Shown: positions 15,303-24,244, counted from the stretch's first letter. The stretch is 64,000 nt of DNA from Sulfuritalea sp. (GCA_016710465.1 JADJVS010000014.1:1302001-1366000); one strand, 5' to 3'. Notes: generated from the letters alone by a model not told the origin. A program made the numbers and translations.

Positions 15303-16255
15303 TAAGTATCTCCGGCCTGTTGGGACAGGCTTTCGCCATCCTCCTCGCGTTGCTGCTGGCGCCGCTGCTCTCGGGCTGGGTCGGGCAATGCCGCGCCTGG
15401 TTCCAGAGCCGCACCGCGCCGCCCTTGCTGCTGCCGTATTTCATGCTGCAAAAACTGTTCAACAAGGACGTGGTGCTGGCGCACAACGCCTCGTCGCTGT
15501 TCCGCGCCGCGCCCTTCGTCATCTTCGGCTGCATGGTGCTGGCCTGCGCCATCGTACCGACGCTGTCGACCGACCTGCCCTTCGCGCCGGCGGCCGACGC
15601 GCTGGCCCTGGTCGGCGTGTTCGGCCTGGCGCGCATCTTCATCGCGCTGGCCGGCATGGACGTCGGTACCGCCTTCGGCAGCCTTGGCGGGCGCCGCGAA
15701 ATGCTGGTCGGCTTCCTCGCCGAGCCGGCGCTGCTGATGGTCTTTTTCACCCTGGCGATGATCGCCCAGTCGACCTCCCTGGTAACCATCGTCGAGACCC
15801 TGGCCTACCGCGAACTGGTGATCTACCCGAGCCTGGCCTTCGCCGGCATCGCCTTTACCTTTGTTTCGCTGGCCGAGAACGCGCGCGTGCCGGTGGATAA
15901 CCCAGCGACCCACCTCGAACTGACCATGATCCACGAGGCCATGATCCTCGAATACTCGGGCCGCCACCTGGCGCTGATCGAATGGGCCGCCAGCCTCAAG
16001 CTCTACGCCTATTCCTGCCTCGGCCTGGCGCTGTTCTTCCCCTGGGGCATCGCCCCTGGCGACAACTTCTTCGCCCTCGTCGCGGCCATCCCGCTGTTGA
16101 TGTTCAAGCTCGCCATCGGTGGCTTCCTGCTGGCCGGCATCGAGACGGTGAATGCCAAGCTGCGCATTTTCCGCGCCCCCGAGTTCCTCGGCACCGCCTT
16201 CATGCTGGCCGTGCTCGGCCTGCTGGTGCGCCTGCTGCTGGAGGTGAGGGTATGA
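15299..16255 (+). CDS. HyfC/HycD/NuoH-like membrane subunit
   Basis: This 318-residue membrane protein has LLPYFMLQKLFNKD near the N-terminus and ENARVPVDNPATHLELTMIHEAM, the conserved cytoplasmic loop of NuoH/HycD proteins that contacts the quinone- or hydrogenase-proximal site. GTG 15299 overlaps the upstream stop. It is the membrane anchor linking the soluble iron-sulfur and large subunits to the ion channels. Length is typical of hydrogenase-4 component C. Confidence 0.9.
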   Translation: MISISGLLGQAFAILLALLLAPLLSGWVGQCRAWFQSRTAPPLLLPYFMLQKLFNKDVVLAHNASSLFRAAPFVIFGCMVLACAIVPTLSTDLPFAPAADALALVGVFGLARIFIALAGMDVGTAFGSLGGRREMLVGFLAEPALLMVFFTLAMIAQSTSLVTIVETLAYRELVIYPSLAFAGIAFTFVSLAENARVPVDNPATHLELTMIHEAMILEYSGRHLALIEWAASLKLYAYSCLGLALFFPWGIAPGDNFFALVAAIPLLMFKLAIGGFLLAGIETVNAKLRIFRAPEFLGTAFMLAVLGLLVRLLLEVRV

Positions 16256-16920
16256 CGTCTTCCATTCCCTTGTCCGCGCAGTTGATCAACCTGTTCGCGG
16301 CGGTGATCCTGTTGCTGGGGTTCGCCATGCTGGCGCAGCGGCGCATGCTGTCGCTGATCAACCTGTTCGCGCTGCAGGGTTTCTGCCTTTTCCTGGCAAC
16401 GCTGGTGGCCGCCGTCACCACCGGGCAGGTCCATCTGTTCTACTCCGCCGGCCTGACGCTGGCGCTCAAGGTTTTGCTGCTGCCCTGGATTCTGCATCGC
16501 CTGGTGCGCCAGCTCAAGGTCAAGCGCGAGGTTGAGGCGCTGATCAACATTCCCACCACCATGCTGGTCGGCATAGTGCTGGTGATGGTGGCCTTCAACG
16601 TCGCGCTGCCGATTTCCGAGCTCTCGCACACCATCACGCGCGGCACGCTGGGCATTGCGCTGGCGGTGGTGATGCTGGCCTTCCTGATGATGATCACGCG
16701 GCAAAAGGCGATCAGCCAGGTGGTCGGTTTCCTGTCGATGGAAAACGGCCTGTTCCTTGCCGCCACCAGCGCCACCTATGGCATGCCGATGGTGGTGGAA
16801 CTCGGCATCGCGCTCGACGTGCTGGTTGGCGTGATCATCCTCGGTGTGTTTTTCTTCCAGATCCGCGACCAGTTCGACAGCCTGGATATTCGCCACATGG
16901 AAAAACTGAAGGACAACTGA
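16252..16920 (+). CDS. HyfE-like membrane subunit (NuoK-related)
   Basis: This 222-residue hydrophobic protein with about six to seven helices fits hydrogenase-4 component E. It contains QVVGFLSMENGLFLAA, the NuoK-like segment with a membrane Glu, followed by a second charged helix. ATG 16252 overlaps the previous stop (ATGA). It probably helps proton movement between HyfB and HyfF. The presence of a HyfE-type subunit separates this cluster from a respiratory complex I fragment. Confidence 0.88.
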   Translation: MTSSIPLSAQLINLFAAVILLLGFAMLAQRRMLSLINLFALQGFCLFLATLVAAVTTGQVHLFYSAGLTLALKVLLLPWILHRLVRQLKVKREVEALINIPTTMLVGIVLVMVAFNVALPISELSHTITRGTLGIALAVVMLAFLMMITRQKAISQVVGFLSMENGLFLAATSATYGMPMVVELGIALDVLVGVIILGVFFFQIRDQFDSLDIRHMEKLKDN

Positions 16921-16924
16921 GGCC

Positions 16925-18376
16925 ATGGATTTCTTCGTCCTCATGCTTGCCATCCCCCTCGTCAGCGGCGCGTTGCTGACGGTGGTGGGTGAACGCGACT
17001 GGGCGCCCAACCTCAACATCGTCGCCAGCCTCGGCACCTTCCTCGCCGCCGTCGGCCTGACCGGCGAGATCATCGCCAACGGCCCACGCTTTGCCTTCGG
17101 CGAGCAGTTCTTTATCGACTCGCTGAACGTGTTCTTCGTCAGCCTGACCGCCTTTGTCGGCTTGACCACCAGCATCTTTTCCGGTCCCTACATGAAGAAC
17201 GAACGCGAGCACGGCAGGCTCAGCGTGCCGCGCCTGCGCCTCTACAAGGGCATGTACCAGCTCTTCATGTTCACCATGCTGGCGGCCCTGACCACCAACA
17301 ACCTCGGCATCCTCTGGGTGGCGATGGAGGCGGCGACGTTGACCACCGTGCTGCTGGTCTCGCTCTACCGCACCTCGGCCAGCCTCGAAGCGGCGTGGAA
17401 GTACTTCATCCTCTGCGGCGTCGGCATCGCCCAGGCACTGTTCGGCACCATCCTGCTCTATTTCGCCGCCGAGCGCGTGCTGGGCGAAAGCGGCAATGCG
17501 CTGTTGTGGACCCATCTGATCGACGTCAAGGGCAGCCTTGAACCAACCATCATGGCGCTGTCCTTCATATTCCTGCTGGTCGGCTATGGCACCAAGGTGG
17601 GCTTGGCGCCCCTGCACAACTGGCTGCCCGACGCCCACGCCGAAGGCCCGACGCCGGTCTCGGCGGTGCTCTCCGGCCTGCTGCTGAATGTCGCGCTCTA
17701 CGCCATCCTGCGCTGCAAGGTGCTGGCCGACGGCGCCCTGCCGAATGGCTATGCCGGCAACTTGATGATCGGCTTTGGCTTGTTCACGCTGCTGGTCGCG
17801 GCCTTCTTCCTGTCGCGGCAAAAGGATGTCAAGCGCATGTTCGCCTACTCGTCGATCGAGCACATGGGCCTGATCACCTTCGCCTTCGGCATGGGCGGGC
17901 CGATCGCCAATTTCGCCGGCCTGCTGCACATGACCATGCACTCGCTGACCAAGTCGGCGATATTCTTCGCCGTCGGCCACGCCACGCAGAAGACCGGCAC
18001 CCAGTTGATGGAGCACATCCGCGGCCTGATCAAGATCAATCCCTTGATCGGCTGGGGCCTGATGCTGGGCACCCTGGCGATACTGGGCATGCCGCCCTTC
18101 GGCGTCTTCGCCAGCGAGTTCATGATCCTGACCCACGCCATGAAGCATTTTCCCTGGGCCACGCCGATCCTGCTGCTGGCGCTGGGCGTGGCCTTTGCCG
18201 CCATTTTTGGCAAGGTCCAGCCGATGGTCTTTGGCGAAACCACCGCCAAGCGTCTGCCGCATGCGCCGGCGATGACGCCGGTGTTCCTCCACCTCGGCAT
18301 CGTGCTGATGCTGGGGCTTTACATCCCGCCTTACCTGACGCGCTGGTTTCATGAAGCCGCGCGCATGCTGGGCTGA
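16925..18376 (+). CDS. HyfF-like antiporter subunit (NuoN/NuoM-related)
   Basis: This 483-residue protein is a second antiporter-like subunit with the motifs GTKVGLAPLHNWLPDAHAEGP (in two parts) and RMFAYSSIEHMGLI. It belongs to the HyfF branch. It begins four bases after hyfE and ends two bases before the large-subunit gene. Together with the HyfB-like protein it gives the complex two candidate ion channels. Confidence 0.9.
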   Translation: MDFFVLMLAIPLVSGALLTVVGERDWAPNLNIVASLGTFLAAVGLTGEIIANGPRFAFGEQFFIDSLNVFFVSLTAFVGLTTSIFSGPYMKNEREHGRLSVPRLRLYKGMYQLFMFTMLAALTTNNLGILWVAMEAATLTTVLLVSLYRTSASLEAAWKYFILCGVGIAQALFGTILLYFAAERVLGESGNALLWTHLIDVKGSLEPTIMALSFIFLLVGYGTKVGLAPLHNWLPDAHAEGPTPVSAVLSGLLLNVALYAILRCKVLADGALPNGYAGNLMIGFGLFTLLVAAFFLSRQKDVKRMFAYSSIEHMGLITFAFGMGGPIANFAGLLHMTMHSLTKSAIFFAVGHATQKTGTQLMEHIRGLIKINPLIGWGLMLGTLAILGMPPFGVFASEFMILTHAMKHFPWATPILLLALGVAFAAIFGKVQPMVFGETTAKRLPHAPAMTPVFLHLGIVLMLGLYIPPYLTRWFHEAARMLG

Positions 18377-18378
18377 CC

Positions 18379-19941
18379 ATGCAACTCTGCTCCTTCCCCG
18401 CGATCGACTTCAGCCGCCAGCAGGGTGTCGGCGCGCCGGTGTGGCATGGGCGCGCGGCAAGCGGTGGCGAGCTGCACGAGTTCGCACTGGCGGCAAAGGA
18501 AGTCGGTGCCCGCATCACGGCGATTTGGGGTGCCGACCGCCGTGCGCGGGGCGAGGGTTTCCGCCTGCATTGCGTGTTCGGCATCGAGGCCGGCCATGCC
18601 TGGGTGAGTCTCGACTTGCCCGCCGAGGCGCCGTGTTACCCGGACCTTGCCGACGTGTTCACCGCCGCCAACCGCATGCAGCGCGCTACGCGCGACATGG
18701 TCGGTATTGCCAACGCCGGCGGCGACCAGCGACCCTGGCTGCGCCACGGCGGCTGGCCGGCGGACTGGTATCCGCTGCGCCACGATGCCGGCGATGCACC
18801 GGAGTTTGCCAACCGGCCGACCGACTACGACTTCGTCAAGGTCGGCGGTGAAGGCGCGCACGAAATCCCGGTCGGTCCCATCCATGCCGGCATCATCGAG
18901 CCGGGGCACTTCCGCTTCTCGGTCGTGGGCGAACGCGTGCTGCGCCTCGAACAGCGCCTCGGCTACCAGCACAAGGGCGTGGAAAAACTGTTCATCGGCG
19001 CCGACATTGCGCGCGGCGCGCAACTGGTCGGCCGGGTTTCCGGCGATTCCGCTTGCGCCTACGCCTGGGCCTATGCCGATGCCGTCGAGGCCGCCTGCGG
19101 CGCCGCCGCGCCGCCGCGCGGCCTGGCCCTGCGGGCGCTGATGCTGGAGCGTGAGCGCGTCGCCAATCACCTCGGCGATCTCGGCGCACTGGGCAACGAC
19201 GCGGCCTTTGCCTTCGGCCTGACCCAGTTCCTGCGCCTCAAGGAAGATTGGGTGCGGCTCAATGCCACGCTGTTCGGCCATCGATTCCTCTTCGATCGCA
19301 TCGTTCCCGGTGGCGTGGCCTGCGATATCGACGCGGCGGGTCTGGCCGCCATCGTCGAGCAATGCGGCACCATTGAAATCGCGGTGAAGGAGCTGCGCGA
19401 GCTTTACGACGAGCATTCCGGCCTGCAGGATCGCTTCGTCACCACCGGCATCATCGACAGCGACCTGGCGCGCGAACTCTCGCTTTCGGGCATGGCGGCG
19501 CGTGCCACCGGCATGCTGCTCGACGGCCGTGCCCACCGGCAGGGCTACACCCCGCCGGCGCCCTACACTGCGCTGGGCGTGCGCCCCGCCACCGACGAGC
19601 GCGGCGACGTCGCCGCCCGTGTCGCGGTGCGCTTCGACGAAATCTTCGAGTCGCTGCGCCTGCTGCGCCTGCTGGCGGTCGGCATGCCCGTCGGCGAGTT
19701 TCTCACCGATGTCGCGCCGGTGGCCAACGGCGCCGGGCTCGGCGTGGTCGAGGGCTGGCGCGGCGAGGTCGTGGTCGGCGTCGAGCTCGATGCCGAGGGG
19801 CGCCTGGCCCGCGTTCATCCGCACGATCCTTCGTGGCAGGCGTGGCCGGCGCTGGAATTCGCCGTGCTGCGCGACATCGTTCCCGACTTCCCGCTGATCA
19901 ACAAGTCCTTCAACCTGTCGTATTCGGGAGTTGATCTGTGA
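18379..19941 (+). CDS. HyfG/NuoCD-like large subunit lacking [NiFe] cysteines (Ehr-like)
   Basis: This 520-residue protein has an N-terminal NuoC-like part and a NuoD/hydrogenase large-subunit part from about residue 165 (GPIHAGIIEPGHFRF, LGYQHKGVEKL). In true [NiFe] enzymes the N-terminal ligand motif is RxCGxC; here it reads RVSGDS (219-224). The C-terminal DPCxxC is NLSYSG (512-517), so all four cysteines are replaced. The chain stops right after, with no cleavable extension. It therefore cannot hold a normal Ni site. Such complexes have been called energy-converting hydrogenase-related (Ehr). It may bind quinone or another redox partner. It overlaps the small-subunit gene by four bases. 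Confidence 0.9.
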   Translation: MQLCSFPAIDFSRQQGVGAPVWHGRAASGGELHEFALAAKEVGARITAIWGADRRARGEGFRLHCVFGIEAGHAWVSLDLPAEAPCYPDLADVFTAANRMQRATRDMVGIANAGGDQRPWLRHGGWPADWYPLRHDAGDAPEFANRPTDYDFVKVGGEGAHEIPVGPIHAGIIEPGHFRFSVVGERVLRLEQRLGYQHKGVEKLFIGADIARGAQLVGRVSGDSACAYAWAYADAVEAACGAAAPPRGLALRALMLERERVANHLGDLGALGNDAAFAFGLTQFLRLKEDWVRLNATLFGHRFLFDRIVPGGVACDIDAAGLAAIVEQCGTIEIAVKELRELYDEHSGLQDRFVTTGIIDSDLARELSLSGMAARATGMLLDGRAHRQGYTPPAPYTALGVRPATDERGDVAARVAVRFDEIFESLRLLRLLAVGMPVGEFLTDVAPVANGAGLGVVEGWRGEVVVGVELDAEGRLARVHPHDPSWQAWPALEFAVLRDIVPDFPLINKSFNLSYSGVDL

Positions 19942-20450
19942 TCCCGCTGCTCAGGCACATCTTCCGCACCGGCATCCTTACCGAGCCGGAGTTGCCCGTC
20001 GCGGACGGAGCGCAACGTGAGGTCGAGCGCCTGCACGACGAACTGCTCGGCATCCTCGGCCGTGCGCTGACCATCCGCGAAGTCGACGCCGGATCGTGCA
20101 ATGCCTGCGAGCTGGAAGTGCATGCGATGAACAACCCCTACTACAACCTGGAAGGCCACGGCATCAAGTTCGTTGCCAGCCCGCGCCATGCCGACATGTT
20201 GCTGGTCAGCGGCCCGGTAACCAAGAACATGGAGAACGCGCTGCTGCGGGCGTATGAATGCACGCCCGATCCCAAGCTGGTGGTGGCGATCGGCGACTGC
20301 GGCTGCGATGCCGGCGTCTTCGGCAAGAGCTACGCCAGTTGCGGCGCGGTGAGCGACGTGGTGCCGGTCGATGTGCGCGTGCCGGGTTGCCCGCCGACGC
20401 CGCTGGCGATGATGCAGGGCATTCTCGCAGCGGTGCGCAAGGCGAAGTAG
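19938..20450 (+). CDS. HyfI/NuoB-like iron-sulfur small subunit
   Basis: This 170-residue protein has the cysteines for one [4Fe-4S] cluster: C54 and C57 (SCNACE), C121/C123 (GDCGC) and C151 (PGCPPTP), in NuoB/HycG order. The proximal cluster is thus kept although the partner large subunit has lost its metal ligands. GTG 19938 overlaps the upstream stop (GTGA). No HyfH/NuoI-type two-cluster ferredoxin and no HyfA are encoded in the operon, so how electrons enter is open. Confidence 0.9.
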   Translation: MIPLLRHIFRTGILTEPELPVADGAQREVERLHDELLGILGRALTIREVDAGSCNACELEVHAMNNPYYNLEGHGIKFVASPRHADMLLVSGPVTKNMENALLRAYECTPDPKLVVAIGDCGCDAGVFGKSYASCGAVSDVVPVDVRVPGCPPTPLAMMQGILAAVRKAK

Positions 20451-20463
20451 GGCGCCAGGTCAG

Positions 20464-20487
20464 GAGTCGGCGCTAGCGGGACGGCGA
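20464..20487 (+). repeat. dispersed 24-bp repeat, copy B
   Basis: This copy matches GAGTCGGCGCT-N6-ACGGCGA. It lies at the convergent junction after the HyfI-like gene and runs into the 3' end of the hydroxyacid oxidase gene. It is flanked by CCAGGTCAG on the left and CCTGG on the right. Confidence 0.4.
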
Positions 20488-21660
20488 TTCCTGGTTCAGC
20501 AGGGCGTTCCGGTCGAGCGCGGCCACGTCGGTAACGCCGGTCAGCGCCAGCGCGACTTCCATTTCCTTTCTCATTGTCGCCAGCACATGGGCGATGCCGG
20601 CCTCGCCGCGCGCGGTGACGGCATAGGCCCAGGCGCGGCCGATCAGGCAGGCCTTGGCGCCCAGCGCCATGGCCTTGACCACGTCGAGGCCGCTGCGCAC
20701 GCCGCCGTCCATCAGCACATCGAGGCGGTCGCCAACGGCATCGGCGATGCGCGGCATGGCGGCGATGGCGGCTTCGACGCCATCGAGCTGGCGCCCGCCG
20801 TGGTTCGAAACGACGATGCCGTCGGCGCCGACGCTGGCGGCCTGGCGCGCGTCCTCGACATCGAGAACGCCCTTGAGCACGATCTTGCCGGGCCAGTTCT
20901 CGCGTACCCAGGCGATGTCCTTCCAGGTGACGGCCGGATCGAACTGGCTGTCTACCCAGGCCTTGAATTCGGGCAGGCTGCGCGCGTCGGGCACCGCCGT
21001 GGTGAGGTTGCCGAAGGTCAGCGGCTGGCCCTTGATGGCGACGTCGAACAGCCAGCCGGGATGGGAGAGGATGTCCCAGGCCTTGCACAGCTTGCCGCCG
21101 GGCGAAAGGCCGCCGGCCATGCCGTTGCGGATGTCGCGGTAGCGCGCGCCCATCACCGCGAGGTCGACCGTCAGTACCAGCACCGGGCAGCCGGCGGCCT
21201 GTGCGCGCTGCATCAGCTCGCGGGCGAAGCCGCGGTCGCGCATGACGTAGAGCTGGTACCAGAAGGGCGCCGTGGTCGCAGCGCCGACTTCTTCGATCGA
21301 GCAGATCGACACCGTCGATTCGCAGAAGGGGATGCCGGCCGCTTCCGCCGCGCGCGCCGCCTGTGCCTCGGCGCGGCGGGCGAAGGCGCCGGCGATGCCG
21401 ATCGGCGCCAGCACTACCGGCATGGCGATGTCCTGGCCCAGCACCCGGGTCGACAGCTTGAGCGCGGACACATCGCGCAGCACGCGCTGGCGCAGGGTCA
21501 GGCGCTGCAAGCCGCGCAGGTTCTCGCCGGCCGTGACTTCGTCGTAGGCCGCACCGTCGATGTAGTCGAACAAGTGGCGCGGCAGGCGGCGGCGAGCCAG
21601 CTCGCGGTAATCGGCGGCGGTGGCGGGGGCCAGGCCCAGGCCGCGGGTTTCGTCATTCAT
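20473..21660 (-). CDS. FMN-dependent alpha-hydroxyacid oxidase/dehydrogenase
   Basis: This 395-residue protein belongs to the LldD/glycolate oxidase/mandelate dehydrogenase family. It shows LFDYIDGAAYDE near the N-terminus, VVLAPIGIAG, the FMN-phosphate segment DGGVRSGLDVVKAMALGAKACLIGR (split) and the catalytic His/Arg motif SNHGGRQLDG. It oxidises an L-2-hydroxyacid such as lactate or glycolate, passing electrons to quinone, cytochrome or oxygen. ATG 21660 follows a good GGAGG site. It lies 29 bases after the LuxR-type regulator, so the two-component pair probably controls it. The exact substrate is uncertain. Confidence 0.9.
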   Translation of the reverse strand: MNDETRGLGLAPATAADYRELARRRLPRHLFDYIDGAAYDEVTAGENLRGLQRLTLRQRVLRDVSALKLSTRVLGQDIAMPVVLAPIGIAGAFARRAEAQAARAAEAAGIPFCESTVSICSIEEVGAATTAPFWYQLYVMRDRGFARELMQRAQAAGCPVLVLTVDLAVMGARYRDIRNGMAGGLSPGGKLCKAWDILSHPGWLFDVAIKGQPLTFGNLTTAVPDARSLPEFKAWVDSQFDPAVTWKDIAWVRENWPGKIVLKGVLDVEDARQAASVGADGIVVSNHGGRQLDGVEAAIAAMPRIADAVGDRLDVLMDGGVRSGLDVVKAMALGAKACLIGRAWAYAVTARGEAGIAHVLATMRKEMEVALALTGVTDVAALDRNALLNQESPSR

Positions 21661-21689
21661 CGGGTTCCTCCGTTGCGGCGGGCGGCAGC

Positions 21690-22322
21690 CTACTCGGCAA
21701 GCTTGTGTTCGACGGCAAAGCGGATCAGGTCGGCATTGTTGGCGATGCCGAGCTTGGACATCAGGTGTGCCTTGTGCGTGGTGACGGTCTTCGGGCTCAG
21801 GTGCAACTGCTCGGCGATCTGCGCCAGCGGCAGGCCCTGGGTGATCAGGCGCAGCACCTGCCATTCGCGCGGGCTCAGGACATCCCGGGGATCATCGCCG
21901 GCCAGCGCGTTGCTGGCGAGCGTCAGCGCCTCGCTCAGCGTGGGATCGACGTAGCGTTCGCCGGCAGCGACGCGGCTCACGGCGAGGAACAGCACGTCCG
22001 GGCTGGACCCCTTGGTGATGTAGCCCGAGGCGCCTGCCTGCAGCGCGCGCCGCGCCGTTGCGGCCTCGTCGTGCATGCTCAGCACAAGAATCGGCAGGGC
22101 CGGGCAGGCGGCGCGAATCTGTTCGATCAGGCTGGTGCCGCTGGCCCCCGGCATGGTCAGGTCGAGGATGATCAGGTCGGCCTCGGCGCGCCTCGCGGCG
22201 GCGAGGGCCTCGGTGGCGTCGGTGGCTTCCCTGACCACGGAGAGGCCGGCGAAAGAGTGGAGCATCTGGCGCAAGCCAACGCGAAACAGCGTGTGGTCGT
22301 CGGCGATGATGATGCGGATCAT
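21690..22322 (-). CDS. NarL/LuxR-family response regulator
   Basis: This 210-residue regulator has an N-terminal receiver (IIIADDHTLFRVGL; Asp in LIILDLTMPGASG; Lys in GYITKGSSPD) and a C-terminal LuxR-type HTH (LSPREWQVLRLITQGLPLAQIAEQL split, then LSPKTVTTHKAHLMSKL). Its start overlaps the kinase stop by four bases. It is likely phosphorylated by that kinase and likely to act on the downstream FMN-dependent oxidase gene. Confidence 0.93.
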   Translation of the reverse strand: MIRIIIADDHTLFRVGLRQMLHSFAGLSVVREATDATEALAAARRAEADLIILDLTMPGASGTSLIEQIRAACPALPILVLSMHDEAATARRALQAGASGYITKGSSPDVLFLAVSRVAAGERYVDPTLSEALTLASNALAGDDPRDVLSPREWQVLRLITQGLPLAQIAEQLHLSPKTVTTHKAHLMSKLGIANNADLIRFAVEHKLAE

Positions 22323-23575
22323 GGCCTTCCATCCCCGCCGGGTAGTGGTGCGCCGGCCGTGGCGGGAATCGGCAGGTTGACCGAGAGGCGGGCGCCGGCG
22401 CCGGGGCTGCTGTCGATCTCCAGGCTGCCGCCGAGCGCCGTGACGCGCTCCGCGATGCCGAGCAGGCCAAAGTGGGCCGTGTGGTCCACCGCCTGCGCAT
22501 CGAAGCCCCTGCCGTCATCCTCGACCAGCAGGTGCAGTTCCCGATCGAGGCTGCCCAGCGTGATGTGCACGTGGCGCGCCCCGGCATGGCGCACGATGTT
22601 GCTGAGCGATTCCTGGACGATGCGGAACAGCGCGATGGCGTGATTGTCGTCGAGCCCGTCGGCGACCGGCGCAATCGACACCGTGTAAGCGATGCCCGGC
22701 TTTCCCAGCACACGTCCCGCGATCCATTCGACTGCCGCGCTGAGCCCGAGGTTGAGCGCCGCCGGGCGCAGGTCGGAGGCGATTTCCTTGACGCTGCGGC
22801 CGGCCTCGCCGATCATCGCCTCGATGTCCTGCGCGGCGGCGCGGGCCTTGGTCGCCTCGGCGGGCAACTGGCGTTCGAGGAGTTGCAGGTGCATGCGCGC
22901 CGTGGTCAGCACCTGCCCCAGTTCGTCGTGGAATTCGCGCGCCAGGCGGGCGCGCTCCTGCTCCACGCGTTCTTCGCGGTGGCTGGCGAGGCGGCGCAGT
23001 TCTTCGCGCGAACGTTCGAGGTCCTGCTGGGCGCGCTTGAGCGCCGTGACGTCGAGCATGGCGCCGTGGATCGCCCGTTCGCCGCTTGCGGTCACCCCGG
23101 TTGTGGCGCGGATCTGCAGCCAGCGCGGGGTGGCAGCGGGTGTGCGGCTGCGGCCGATCCACTCGAAGTCGAGCAGCGGCGGCGCGGCGGGGTCGCGCCA
23201 GCCCAGCCCGCTGACATCCTCCGGATCGATGCCGCGAAAGAAGACTTCAGGATCCGCCAGTATTTCTTCGGCGCTACCTGGCAGCAGGCGCGCCACGCCC
23301 TCGCTGATCGACTGGAAACGCGGCACAGGCGCCGGCAGGTATTCGAATATGGCCAGGGGCAGTTGCCGCGTCACCTGGCGCAGGCGGTCCTCCGAGGCGC
23401 GCAAGGCCGTTTCCGCCTCGCGTCGGCGCGAGGCCAGGCCCTGGCGCCGACGCCAGGACCAGAACGCAAAGCCGGTCATCAGCGCCAGCGTTACCGCGAT
23501 CAACACCATGGCCGACAGCGTCAACTGCCGCGACGAGGCGACCGTGATTTGCTCCGCAGCGTGGGCTGGCGACAA
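22319..23575 (-). CDS. NarX-like sensor histidine kinase with PAS domain
   Basis: This 418-residue protein has one N-terminal membrane helix (LSAMVLIAVTLALMTGFAFW), a PAS domain (about 65-190), a HisKA_3 domain with the phospho-acceptor in LAREFHDELGQVL, and a HATPase domain with ALFRIVQESLSN and DDGRGFD. This architecture pairs with NarL/LuxR-type regulators, as found here. The start is probably TTG 23575, 33 bases after a TATAAT. With no periplasmic loop visible, the signal is likely sensed by the PAS domain. Confidence 0.88.
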   Translation of the reverse strand: MSPAHAAEQITVASSRQLTLSAMVLIAVTLALMTGFAFWSWRRRQGLASRRREAETALRASEDRLRQVTRQLPLAIFEYLPAPVPRFQSISEGVARLLPGSAEEILADPEVFFRGIDPEDVSGLGWRDPAAPPLLDFEWIGRSRTPAATPRWLQIRATTGVTASGERAIHGAMLDVTALKRAQQDLERSREELRRLASHREERVEQERARLAREFHDELGQVLTTARMHLQLLERQLPAEATKARAAAQDIEAMIGEAGRSVKEIASDLRPAALNLGLSAAVEWIAGRVLGKPGIAYTVSIAPVADGLDDNHAIALFRIVQESLSNIVRHAGARHVHITLGSLDRELHLLVEDDGRGFDAQAVDHTAHFGLLGIAERVTALGGSLEIDSSPGAGARLSVNLPIPATAGAPLPGGDGRP

Positions 23576-23607
23576 GGCGATCGGCTCCCCGGTAAGGTGG
23601 TGAGCCG

Positions 23608-23613
23608 ATTATA
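23608..23613 (-). promoter_or_regulatory. TATAAT -10 element for the kinase-regulator-oxidase operon
   Basis: The minus strand reads TATAAT, about 33 bases upstream of the kinase start. I see no good -35 hexamer at the usual spacing, so an activator may be needed. The remaining gap up to the pilin gene at 23830 holds a TATACT at about 23747-23752 that could serve the pilin operon. I see no convincing sigma-54 site. Confidence 0.4.
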
Positions 23614-23829
23614 GACAGGGCGGTCCGGGCATCCCTGCCGCAATCTGTCGTCCCCGTGCCCGGCGACAGCGTGAAAAAAGTCACACCGCCGAGAAGGCCG
23701 GCCGCTTGCATCAGGCATCCCCTATGGCAGCCGGTGGCGGCACTTCCTATACTCCGCTGCGTAACCGGAGCATTCCGGGTGCCAATTCGGGAGCAATTCC
23801 GTTGTCAATTCAGCGCGGGGAATCTGAAC

Positions 23830-24243
23830 ATGGAAATCGGGAAAGCAAAAAGTCAAGGATTCACCGTGATCGAAATCCTGGTAGCGGTGTTGATCATTGG
23901 AATTCTCGCGGCGATTGCAATGCCGCAATACTCCGAGTATGTCTTGAAGGGCAAGCTGGCCGAGGGAATGTCTTTGCTGTCCGACCTGCAAATTCGGCAG
24001 GAGCAGTATTACCAGGACAATCGTACCTACGCCAATGGGATGACGCCTCGGGCGGCCGGCCAAATATTCACCAACACGAGTTGCGCCTATCGTGGCGGTG
24101 ATACCCAAACCTACACTTGCACGGCGATAGCGTCCTCCATCGGCTATACCTATACAGTCACGGAGTCCGGTGCAAAAACCACGACTCCGCCATCGGGACC
24201 CGCAGTTAACTGTTGGCTTCGGAGCGGTGGCGGTAGTTGCTGA
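23830..24243 (+). CDS. pilE: type IV pilin-like protein (PilE type)
   Basis: This 137-residue prepilin has a short leader ending in SQG, followed by FTVIEILVAVLIIGILAAIA, with the conserved Glu at +5 of the mature protein. The pre-Phe Gly is the PilD peptidase site. The next segment (MPQYSEYVLKGKLAEGMSLL) is the normal pilin helix extension. Four Cys in the globular part may form a C-terminal disulfide loop. It heads the minor-pilin operon; placing PilE first is less common than having it last. It may be a minor pilin rather than the main subunit. Confidence 0.88.
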   Translation: MEIGKAKSQGFTVIEILVAVLIIGILAAIAMPQYSEYVLKGKLAEGMSLLSDLQIRQEQYYQDNRTYANGMTPRAAGQIFTNTSCAYRGGDTQTYTCTAIASSIGYTYTVTESGAKTTTPPSGPAVNCWLRSGGGSC

Positions 24244-24244
24244 C

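Noticed and set aside
13293..20450. Reading the Hyf-like cluster as a fragment of respiratory complex I
   Set aside because: The order B-C-E-F-G-I, the HyfE-type subunit and the fused NuoC-NuoD-like large subunit fit hydrogenase-4-type complexes, and no NADH module or NuoI-type subunit is present.
23614..23829. A sigma-54 promoter for the pilin operon
   Set aside because: No TGGCAC-N5-TTGCA-like site with GG and GC at the right spacing is present; TGGCGGCACTTCC does not fit.
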